Positions 25,401 to 35,954 of a stretch of DNA of 64,000 nt are shown in pieces (positions within the stretch are counted from its first letter, which is position 1; each line of letters starts with the position of its first letter). The position numbers were made by a program, and so were the translations under genes. The stretch is taken from the NCBI GenBank assembly GCA_039566865.1, contig CM076955.1:22055501-22119500 (forward strand). The letters are read 5' to 3'. This DNA is from Aurelia coerulea. Its lineage: Eukaryota; Cnidaria; Scyphozoa; Semaeostomeae; Ulmaridae. The notes beneath the pieces are model-generated. The model searched no databases. It was not told the DNA's origin and saw nothing but the letters and a program-made list of their open reading frames with translations.

Positions 25401-28400
25401 AACAGAAATATATTAACGTTGCCAAGAAATTAGAGCGAACAATTCAAGAAACCTGTAAGAGACAGCTGCACAGTGTTCCAGGGCATGTAATTAATGTGAA
25501 AAATGAAAGTGTCAGAATTGTACCAAACTGACTTTTATATTGTTCACCGTAGCCCGAGGAATGTGAAAATCCAAAAAAATTTCAAATCGGACAATCTAGT
25601 GCTGAGAAAACATTATTTCAAGTTGGGCCTAAAAAGTGTACTTCAGGCTTCTTTCTAAGCACAGCAAGGCCACAAAATAGCACTAACTTTCAAATTCAAA
25701 TTTTTTGGCTTGCTCATGATGTAAATCTGGATGTCTCAAGGCTAAATATTCAAGGCTCGACACTCGACGGCTCAAAGTTTAGAAAACTCGCTTTTAGATA
25801 AAGCATAATCTAATAATGCTGAATCATAAATGCGACAGAGGATGTGTGGTTTTATTAGAAGATATATATGTGTCTTTTTCTTCTCTCTGGATGTTTTGAA
25901 AAAATAGTCTTTGATCTTGTGTGTGAACGAGTTGATATTGTTTGTAGAGTTTAAATCTCAAGAAAGGCTATTCTATATTTTCAGTTGAAACATTCAACAT
26001 CATGCAAAGTGAAAACAAAATGCCAAATTTCTTCTTTCTTTGCAGAAGTCAAGAAACGAATACATAAAGAGAGCAAGACATAAAGTACAGCTCCCGGGGT
26101 ACAGCTCAATTGCAACACCTTCATGTCGTGGATTAAATTTGCTATATGGGGCCTAAAGGCTGGATATTCCGAAGAACCCCGTAGACCTCCTCATTCCATT
26201 TTCATGTTTCATAATCCTGCATAAGTTTGCTGCGACGACACAAGTTTAACAAGGTAACTGCGCAGGCGTCGTTATGAATTTAGGGTCCGTCCAAAGACGC
26301 CATGCCAAAGATTAAGCCGTTCAGACGGACTTGTGTTTGAGCTGAAAAATTACCAACGCAAGCTAGAAAGATTTATGTAACTTACTGCGATCGTCCAATA
26401 ACGATCTCGCTTATTGGATCTTTCATCAGTATTTAGTATTGGTGTAATTAGATACCAGCCCTCGTGATTACCCTGAAGAATAGTTGAAATGTCATCATTA
26501 TTTTTTCATATTTTGGTGTATTAGCCAATATATGCAATATTCATTTGAAGCATTTTGTGAATAACATTGTAAACATTGAACAATCTTCAATACATAAGTG
26601 AATATACTGTGGAATGTTTAGATTTTTATATCGCATTTAGAGTACTGTATGTTTCATAATAAGATGGAAGATGCAATGATATGAGGTGAAAAATGTTAAA
26701 ATGTTAAAAGTACCTTGATAATAATAATGATATGAGATATTTAAAGTGGGTAGCCTTTAATAATTTATCTACAAGGAGAAAAATTCTTTACAACAGGGCC
26801 CACTGTCAAAGTAGAATTAAAACTTAGTTTAAAAGTTAAAAGGAAAAATTACATAAAGCATTTGTAAAGTCCTCGATACGAGGCAACAACCTGTCCAAAT
26901 TAGTTCTTGAATATGACATAAATTGTCAAATGCTAAGCAATGATTCTTCTGAAAATTCAGATCATCATAGTGAATTTAATTGCCCCACAGAGCTTAGGAG
27001 TACTGAAGTGCTTAGATAATATACATGTAAAGCATCTCAATTCTTTTGTTTTTCCTGTTTTATTTTTGTCTTCCTGATTAAACCAGTTTTTGATCTAATC
27101 TATTTGAAAGATTCTTTTGAAAATTTGTTTGTTGCTCAACTGATAGTCTGTTGCTTTTTAGAATAGACGATTACGCTAAAGATGGCGGAAAGGCACTTTT
27201 TACCAAGATGCACTGCGTTCTTAAATCGAATTCCTATAGAATCGTTAAACATTCGTTATTCGAACGCAATGCATCTTGGTAAAAAGTTCCTCGCCGCCAT
27301 CTGTAGCGTAATCTTCTATTGTTTTGAAACTTACCTTCACTTCTTCTTTCAAGTCCTTGAGTTTCTTTATTAAGTCCATATCCCAGATTTGGTAGTTATC
27401 ATCAATACATTTGATTTTTTCCAGATCTAGCGATGGCAAGCACTTTGATGCTGATGTATCCTGGAAAAGAAATTGCAGGTTATTGCAAAAGTGAAATCTG
27501 TACTTTTCATTTTGTATGCAACATATTTGGAAGAGGAAACATAGGTCTGATGTTTTTTATAATGATCAAAAACCAACCTTTTCACTATTGGCGTATGCAG
27601 CTGCACTTTCGATAAGATGATTTTCAACCTATAACAGAAATTGCAACTTTAAAGATCGCCAGAAGAGACTTTTATCAGATTTTGTACTCATGTTGATACT
27701 GATTAGTATACTATACAAATTCAAATCATGAACTTTTACTTTGTAGATAGGTGTGTGCGGTGTACTTTGAGATTCTATTAAAAGATCGAAAGATCCAGAA
27801 TCGCTAAACAATATCTTAAGACAAACTGCAACTCTCAATTTCTAACAACGTAATCAACAGATTTCATGCAAAAGTGGTATGATTCATTACCTTTTCTGTG
27901 ATGGACTTTCCTTTCAAAATGCATGACAAATCAAGGCCATTGCAAACTCCCCAGTTCACTGTTATATCCTCCCTTTCCGTTATTTGAATCATCTGTGAAA
28001 CATAATACTTTTTAATCACTTAATATGGTTTATTATCCATTGTTAAATATATTTTGATTTAGTAGCAAATTGTTATTGGTTATGTTTTCAAACTGATTTT
28101 ATGTTTCTTTGTAACATAGAACATATAGCAATCACATGTTTACAACATACAGGGTGTCCCAAAAAAAGTGTCCGACTTTTAAATTCGAATATATTAGAGA
28201 CTATTTGATCTACAAGAACCATTTGGACATTTTTTGAAAGCTGAAACATATAATATTCCGTTGAGACTAATCAAAACAGGCAATAATCTTTGTTTCTCCA
28301 ACTCTGTACATTTCAATGTCAATTTTGACATAATGCATCGCTGCGTTATCAGGGGTAACATACCTCCTTACCAGTGGTAGCAGTTTGATTCTTGGTAATT

Positions 28401-31400
28401 CGAGTAACTCATGTTCAAAGAATGACACTTAAAGCTTCTTTTCCAGTAAAAAAGGCTACTTTGATTTTCCAACCGTAAATATCACTGTAAACATGCAAAA
28501 TTTGTCATAACTTTGAGAACCCCCTAGTTTCTGAGTATTTGTCAAATCTGAGCTGAGCTGCAATAGACTCAAAAGAAAATTACATGTCTCAATTCTCAAA
28601 TGATACCAGAACGGTTAATATCTATCAAACATTTTCCGATTTATTCAAATTTAAAAGTCTGACACTTTTTTGGGACACCCTGTATAACAACCATCCCTTA
28701 TTTTACTCATCCGGTAGATAATTGGAATTTGTATTTTTTTAGTAGAATCAAGAACGTAAACGACAAATTACGGATATATAAGGCAACTTAAGTTAGAGTC
28801 TAGACAATTTTACTTACAATTTGAAAAACCATTAGGCAAAGATAATAATGGTTGTACATTTCAAAGTAAGGCCATTTTCATAAATGCTTAGGAAACCAGA
28901 AGAGTCGTATGAAATTAGATCAGCCTTGCAGTGTTCAATCAAAATTTGATTCAGTCTTATTTGATTAACAGGTCTTGCTACGACGAATTTCCAAATTTAT
29001 GAAGTTTCTCTACTCAATATTTACCCGAGAGAATGAGAATGGCTGTTGTTTCTCCCATGGCATCTCTTTTTTGCTGTTTAGCACCGCCCAGTTTCTTGTT
29101 AAAGAAGATTCCTCCTGCAATGTGATAGAATGGGTAACAATACGGTTGCTTTTTTACAGGTATTGAGTGTTTCTCTAAGTTTCCACAGGCTGCGATGAAT
29201 CGTACACTGGACCCGATTTTGAACATTTATCACTTAATCTTTAGTGAAAAGCCCTGAATTAGATTTCTGCAATTTTTTTCTTGGCGCTCGTGCGAAAATC
29301 AATCAAATATCATCAAACAATCGACAAAAATCAATTTCCAAGTCCTCTAATGACCTTAAAAAGATTGAATCCTGATGGCATAAGTTTAAAGGTTTGGAAA
29401 TCGGGGGTTTCTTTTTTCAGAACTGTTCGCAAGGTGGGATACGCTCAATATTTCTCCAAATGCAGCGTTGCGTATCTATTTTCAATTCGTTCATTTCCCA
29501 AAAGTGTAAACTTGTAGACATTACCTGGGTTTCATACTCGGTGCACGATGATTCTATGTAGTTGTTTGCACTGTTGTTTCTGTACATTAGGCAAGCATTT
29601 TCGTGCACCATTCTTGCCTTTTTTAACCCTTCCATCCGATTTGCCTTGGCAGCCATTTGCCCTTCCTCGTCGTCGCTGTGAGGAGGAGATTCGATGTCAT
29701 AAATTGTTTTGTTTGGTTGATTTTTTTTGTATTTTTTTATTTCATTCTCGTCGACGACAGGTAACGTGCCATCGAGTCTTGCTGTCTTTATGTATTCGTT
29801 TCTTGATTTCTGCAAAAGAAGAAGGAATTTGGCATTTTGTTTTCACTTTGCATGATGTCGAATGTTTCAACTGAAAAAATTTTTATCTATATCTTATATA
29901 CCCGTATTTTAACTCTGGGGTTGGCAGCCAGTTTCTTAAATTTTAGGCCATGTTTGTTACCAGCTGTCTCTTTCAGGTTTCTTGAATTGTTCGCTCTAAT
30001 TTCTTGGCAACGTTAATTTATTTCTGTTGAAAGGACTTTAAGAGGCTCGAAACACGAGGCCCGAAGGCTCGACATATAGAATACTCTTCAAAAGCACATT
30101 AAAATCTTATTGTTACCTTTTTTTGCAACCACAAATAAGGGGACTATCATGGAAGTAAGGTCTACTCGACCTTTAAATGCTATCCCTGCCACTATAATTA
30201 GGGGGTGTTTTTAACTTGTGTTCATCAACGTGTCGTTCTTAGCCAATGGTATCTTTTTTACATAACTTGAATTCAGCATCGATACATTTATTGGAAAAAT
30301 AGTGAAAGCTAGCTTTCTTCTACAAATTCATCTGGCTTACGTAGTTGCCATTTGGAAATGATCCAAAACCCCAAGCCCTCATTCATCGAAAAATGTAGTT
30401 CTTACATAATTCATGCTGTTCACTTTTTTCCTCTTCCTCGCCAGTCTTCTTGTCTCTACGTTCTCTTTGGTAATTTCTGAATTTCTCCTGTTGTTGTAAT
30501 ATTGCCGCACTCGGAAGTGGACATCTTTAGGGCTAGGAATTTTCATATCGTTTGCTTCCAGTTCTTTCACGACGGCAGTGTGCAAGCACCTCTTATCTTC
30601 TGCTGGCAAATCTTCAAATTTGCACACTGTGACTTTCTCGTTGATTTTTGGATGTGCATTAAATGCAATCTGTAAGGCTATCTGCAAGACAATTTTGCCA
30701 TTATTTATAAGAGACATTGAAATCATTAATTATAAATGAATGAGTGTTTGAAAATCCGAAAATCTATTCCAAATCATTCTGTTTGGTTGTGAAAGCCCAG
30801 GGAGGTATTTTTATATATTTAGGAGGGGTGCTCATGTTACATTTTTGGGCAAGGGATATTTTGGGCAAATAAACAGCGGCAATTTTCAAGCGACTTTGTA
30901 GATCTATCAAAAGAGTCTGTAAATAATATTGGTATTTATGCAAATTGGTTTTCTGCAGTCCGTGAAAGTGATACAGAAACAAACTTGCTTTCGTTCAAAC
31001 CAGTTGATATGCAATTCACTTGTGGCTATGTGGCAGCCAAAAATTATGTGGCAACTATCAATGAAAATATTATTATGAACAGTGAGAACTATTCATTTTC
31101 TATTCCGCTGAGGGAAATTCAGGCAGTTCTTCCACGATGGCGTACAATGATGTCGTTTGACTTATAATTTTCAAAGTAACGCTTCCAGTTTACGGTTTCT
31201 TGAACATTTTAAGTTGATTTTATCTGATTGTAATGTGTAGGGTAAAACGGGGTAAAGTGAACTACGGGGTAAAGTGAACTACTCAGAACATTCGCTCTTC
31301 TCTCCAAAAGTAAACATGCAATGATAAAACATGATTTATGCCCAATGCTTTGTTATATGTGCTCTCAGAAAATGAAAACATTTTTGCAAAATAGTTCTTC

Positions 31401-34400
31401 CTGTTGGTGCAAAAAATCCCTTTACCCGTGGCAGTAAAAACAACCTCGAGAAATTGTGCTTCTTAGGTTTGGGCTTCTATCTTTGTTCTTATTTTTTGAC
31501 CCCAAGAAGAAATTGATTTCTATAATTGTTTTGCTCGATTTTAAGCACATACCATGTGTTTACGTTTTCCAAAAGGAAAGGGCCAAGAGAGACTTTTTTG
31601 TCAGTTAACATGATATTTTAAAAGATCTACCGTTCAGTCGATAGTTTGCTTCGACCGGGGTAAAGTGAACTACCCATGACTTTTTATTTTCTCATGTGAA
31701 CACGAAGTCAGATGAAGAAGACCTCATTTGCTTCATAATTCTGCCTTCAGAAAATCACAATTTGCAGTATAATTTTTCGCTCTGATGACACAGAAATATA
31801 TTCTGATACCAGCTCCCTGAGAAACCTCCAAAAATTTGACAGCCTAAGTTTGACCTTCATTCAAAAATGCGGCTATTGATCCAAGAATGTTATTGGGATT
31901 TGATGAAGCAAGTATACCTATCGACATGGAAAGGATAAATGGCTATTGATAATTGTTATAGATTTATAACTATTTTTGGTTTTATTTCTGGGCGGAGGTT
32001 TCAGGGCACAGTGAACTATTTTGAAAAAAGTGTTTCTCTTTTTAGTGATTTGATATTTATATGCAATATAGTATTTTCCAAGTATATTCCCATTATTGTT
32101 CATCGAATTGTATTCAGGTCTCGCAATCTGACTCGAATTTGTGACTTTGACAATAGTTTCTCGTTAATATTTGATCTGCACAGATCGTTCTCAACATAGG
32201 TCACCATTTAATTTCTTTTAAATTCCCTCTTGTGAAATTATTGGGTTTGTTTCGTTTTGGTATGCGAAGAACTCCTTAGAGTTGCAAAATAAATCATGTT
32301 TTCGGGTATTACCAGCATCATTTTGGTTTTATCGAACAATTGCTAAGTAGTTCACTTTACCCCGGCCTGGGGTAAAGTGAACTAGGCAGAGCGGTCGCCA
32401 AAGAAAGCTTTTTTGTGAGACAATGGAAAAAGATTCAAAAAATATTTTTGCTGGATAAACTGACCCAAAGACATAATGTCAAAACAACGTTAAAGAGTTT
32501 GCCCTCAGCTACAGTTTCTTTAGAATATCCTTGAAAAACCTCCAAAATAGTTCACTTTACCCCGTCCTACCCTAAAGTTTTCCCATTCGCGTTAATCAAT
32601 TAACATTTACACGCAACAGACAGGGTTGGTTATTCGTGTTAATTTCTTGTCGCGATAATTTGCGCCATGCCAGATTAAAATGATATTCGCGTCGCGCGAG
32701 TTCCGAGCAATAGCGTACAACAATCTCCTAGTTTCTAAAGAATAATAACGTTAATTGAAATTGCAAAATATTAAAAAAATTGCAAAATAATCACAAAATA
32801 ATCCCTATATAATCACAAAAATCATCACAAAATAATCATAAAATAATCACGAAATAATCACAAAATAATAAAAATAATCACAGTAATCTTGAATTAATCA
32901 TGATAATCTCAAAATAATCACATTAATCACAAAATAATCCCTTGTGATTAATAATCTCGTACACTTTTTTGGGAGTGATTTGCCCCTCGGTGGTTCACTA
33001 CCTGTGCTCTCGTGAACATATGAAAATAATGTTTTCTGTTAACTTCACAATGTCAAAAAAATTTTGAGTGCTGTAGGAAAATTAAAACTGTAAATTCCAG
33101 AAGTCTCTTAGCTTTTTCGTTTCGCATCAGCGGATTCTTATCAAAAAGTACGTTTTTGTATTGTTTTGTTGTATATCATCTAATGATTCAAGAAAAAATT
33201 GGAATTCCTTGTCAGCGGCAACCAGAAAGTATGTCAAATCTCATGATATTGAAAGCAGCGTTCGATTGGTGATAATTGATTGACAGATGATTGCCCATTG
33301 GTTGCAACCACTGACCCATATCTACTGCACATATCATCGATTCAAAAAGCATGCCCAACGTATAATGATTCTCTTTGACGCCATCACGCCAAGAAGCGAG
33401 AAGCAAGAACATAACATGCAGATCGCACATGGTGCACGTAAGTTTTAAGTCTGATCGGGAATAGCCAAGTATCTGTATGCATAATTGAAGAGTTGTAACT
33501 TGCTTTGCGTTGAACAATTTGCATAGTGATTACTGAAGGTTTGGCTTTCTTATAATTTCCAAAGGAGATCCTTCGTTTGATGATTATATCTTGGAAGAAG
33601 AAGCAGCATTGCAAATCTAAATTGTTATTTTGCAAATGTAAATTGTTATGTTATTTTAACATTGAGCTTTGTTGGAGCTCAATTGGCATAAGTAAACTTC
33701 CCTTTCAGGTCGGTCCAGTGATCATTTTTCTGTCCTCAATTACTACTTAATCTGATGATCTAATTGCAGAATCGACGACCACCATGCTTGGAAATGGAGG
33801 CACATGCCATGGAATGATTTGCGTGATGGAATAGAGACGCTTGCTCCAATTGGAGATCGTAACTGTAAGTATTGACTTTTGTCGTTTTGAAACTCACGTT
33901 AACCTTGTGATATACACGTATTTTTTTTACAAGAAACTAAGAATTTGGGCCAGTACTGCAAGTTTCTTAAGATTATCAGATTTTGAGTACTTGGATTTTC
34001 TTACGAGTTTCTAGAGGTTCCACGACAATCTCCATATTCACAGTGATTCACTACTTGTGCTCTCGTGAACATTTGAAAATAGGGTTTTTGAAGTCTTTTC
34101 AATGTTTAGACATTACTCAAGAGCCTTGTGAGTACTATGATACAGGAAACAAGTGAAAGCAAAATAAAAATATGTCAAGGATGTCCTTCATCAAAACAAA
34201 TAGTTTCTTAACTAACTGATATTTTTCCAGTACTGGAATTTCTTAATCTTTTGGTGATCTGAGAGTTTAGTTTCTTATGGGCAGTTTCGTATAAAAAATA
34301 CGTATATGATGATGATAAATGATGGATTATGTTCTCAACAGTGATAAAAATACTTTATTTGTTGTGAAACTTGAATCAGGCCATAGTACTAAAATTGTCC

Positions 34401-35333
34401 TGATTCACCATGAAAATTTCCACTTTTTAGTAATGAACATTTTTATTTTGGTTTCTTATATTTTTGGTTGCATGGAATTATGATGTGTGTTTGTATTCAT
34501 TTCTTGTGTGCAGTAGCAAAATAATCTATTTGAGGGGCGTATCACTCTCGAAAAATCCCATACACCATTCCCATTGGCCACATCCTTTGTTTTTAAGAAG
34601 ACTCTTTTAAAATTTTGTTTCTGTTTTGTATTGGTGCGAAAATTGCGAGATTCTTAGCTGTAACTCAAGTGCTGGTAAAATACATCTCCATCTCAAGAGA
34701 TTGTTTCTCTGGAAATCCTAAGCATAGTTTCGCTTTGTTTTCACTTGTTTCCTGTATATATCAAAGTACCCTTCTTGTTTTGAATGTCCACATGAGGGCT
34801 CTAGTATTTGTAAGAACATCTAAAAATGAGTACTGACTCAAGTTCTTCTTCCCTAATTCGTTCTGTATTATTTTTTAGATAAATGGATGATGGTGGTTGA
34901 TTGAAAACAAATGTTAGCAACAAGAAGAATGTTCCATTTCTTTGCAAGTAAACTTTCCCTGACTTGTTTAATGAAATTGCATTAACATAGAATTAACAAA
35001 TGTTTTTGTTGTGACGCAGTGGCTCGTATCGAAGGTACTAGCTGGCAAAATCTTGCTCAGAAATTATTCATTTGTTTAATAAAATTGTATGATAAATAGG
35101 CTAATTTCTCAAAGTAAACACGGGTAATTTATCTTTTCCACGGTTGGAAATATCCCAAATAGACGAATATTGTTATACTTCGAATATTGATATCTCACTG
35201 TTGGAATTCCGCACATTCTTTTCTTCTTCCTTACATTTCCACTAGCACGGGAACTTCTTTCCTTCAGTTCTTCCCTCAGCTGTTTGTTCTCAGCAGTGAG
35301 AGCTGCTAACTGCGCCTGAAAGTTTTTAGCCAT
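22408..35333 (-). CDS. Unrecognised 13-exon protein with a C-terminal Ulp1/C48-like region lacking catalytic residues
   Basis: Exons: 35333-35235, 30681-30406, 29809-29525, 27992-27891, 27628-27578, 27460-27335, 26472-26386, 25018-24932, 24438-24376, 23584-23486 (end uncertain), 23082-23044, 22968-22927, 22524-22408 (TGA). Every junction is phase 0; total about 490 aa. Exon 1 is a leucine-zipper-like coil (ALTAENKQLREELKERSS). Exon 2 is basic toward its end (RRLARKRKKV), a likely nuclear signal. From exon 7 on, spacing recalls Ulp1 proteases: WYLITPIL, then RDRYWTIA (HW in the family), AYLDPLG (YDSLG), KPNFVDFR (QxxxDCG) and IRSWIVNTILTKS (C-terminal helix). If the alignment holds, His is Tyr and Cys is Phe, with Asp kept. 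That would make it a pseudo-peptidase. The likeness is my reading, not a search result. It could be a transposon accessory gene or a host gene. The exon 4 and exon 9 acceptors are less certain. Confidence 0.62.
25299..26084 (+). repeat. Inverted, interrupted copy of the exon 3 boundary of the Ulp1-like gene
   Basis: Plus-strand 25299-25460 matches the complement of 29984-30125 (GAGCGAACAATTCAAGAAAC shared), and 25960-26084 matches the complement of 29790-29885. The second block includes the intron end, the acceptor TTTGCAG and the first codons of exon 3 (AGTCAAGAAACGAATACATA versus AATCAAGAAACGAATACATA). About 500 bp of extra sequence lies between the blocks. The copied exon start soon loses its frame, so this is a partial pseudo-exon lying antisense in the intron between exons 7 and 8. 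Confidence 0.82.
27165..27318. mobile_element. Short hairpin MITE, second copy
   Basis: Ends ACGATTACGCTAAAGATGGC and GCCATCTGTAGCGTAATC, with an internal CTTTTTACCAAGATGCA and its complement. It lies 16 bp downstream of the donor of exon 6 of the Ulp1-like gene. It is the same family as 22107-22260. Confidence 0.85.
28150..28682. mobile_element. Mariner-type non-autonomous element, TA target site
   Basis: Begins CAGGGTGTCCCAAAAAAAGT and ends ACTTTTTTGGGACACCCTG, each flanked by TA. The inverted repeats extend about 42 bp with few mismatches. The 533-bp body has no transposase frame. CAGGGTGTCCCAAA ends are typical of mariner-like elements. It sits in the intron between exons 3 and 4 of the Ulp1-like gene. 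Confidence 0.92.
31240..32572. mobile_element. TA-flanked element with GGGGTAAAGTGAAC ends and internal copies of its end
   Basis: Left end GGGTAAAACGGGGTAAAGTG and right end CACTTTACCCCGTCCTACCC are inverted and each is flanked by TA. The GGGGTAAAGTGAACTA block recurs inside at about 31262, 31658 and, as an inverted pair, 32349-32385 (TTCACTTTACCCCGGCCTGG followed by GGTAAAGTGAACTA). The 1.33-kb body has no transposase. It lies in intron 1 of the Ulp1-like gene. Confidence 0.9.
32760..32950. repeat. Degenerate AAAATAATCAC minisatellite
   Basis: More than ten imperfect AAAATAATCAC-like units of about 11 bp, ending CTTGTGATTAATAATC. AT-rich and non-coding. Confidence 0.8.
33911..34307 (+). 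mobile_element. MITE, best-preserved copy of the TATAAGAAACTAAG family
   Basis: Left end TATACACGTATTTTTTTTAC plus AAGAAACTAAG; right end TTTCGTATAAAAAATACGTA plus TA, an imperfect inverted pair. Body about 397 bp with blocks TTGGGCCAGTACTG, TTTAGACATTACTCAA and ACAGGAAACAAGTGAAAG shared by the other copies. No coding frame. It was used as reference for the family. Confidence 0.85.
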
Positions 35334-35390
35334 TTTCGTGCTTGAAATAAATGTTGTCGTAGTCGTTCGTATTGATTGATGTGAAAAATG

Positions 35391-35553
35391 TGAGCAAAGC
35401 TTTCTCTCGAGTCTAAACGTTACAACTGAAAAAACCGTTTAGCATATTCGTTTCGTTTCTTACGCGAATTCAGTTCGATCGAACTGAATTCGCGTAAGAA
35501 ACGAAGCGAATTTGCTAAACGGTTTTTTAAGGTAGAAGAGAAAGCTTTGCTCA
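35391..35553. repeat. Near-perfect 163-bp palindrome between two divergent genes
   Basis: Centre at 35478/35479 in CAGTTCGATCGAACTG. The arms read outward through AATTCGCGTAAGAAACGAAG, AAACGGTTTTTT and AGAGAAAGCTTTGCTCA with few mismatches and essentially no spacer. It lies 58 bp upstream of the ATG of the Ulp1-like gene (35333) and 402 bp upstream of the transposase ATG (35955). It could extrude as a cruciform, or it could be a foldback element or a regulatory site. Confidence 0.93.
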
Positions 35554-35954
35554 TGTCAATCAAACACCTACAACCTTTTTTGATTGGTTAAGAAACTGCT
35601 AGTTTGTCTCACGTGACTTTGCAAGTCACTTTGATTTCGTTATGAAGTTAAGAAGCGGACATTCTACGGGGTTGTTCTTCAAATAGTAATACAAAACATT
35701 TGCATGTAATTTGTTAGGTATTTTCAATTGTGTCGATGTCAATGGTAGTCTACCTAAAGATATTTAATAATATCATCAACTGTGTTCTTTGTTGTTTCAT
35801 CTTTATCACTGTTAGAAACAAATTCCCATTTGAACGATTAATTTTTATTAACCCCCGGCTGATACTGGTTTCAGATTAACCTTCCAGAATGTTCTACGTT
35901 CTCCTTGCAAGATTTGCAAGCAACTTTTTTCTGGTCGCTTTTGCTGTTTACAAA

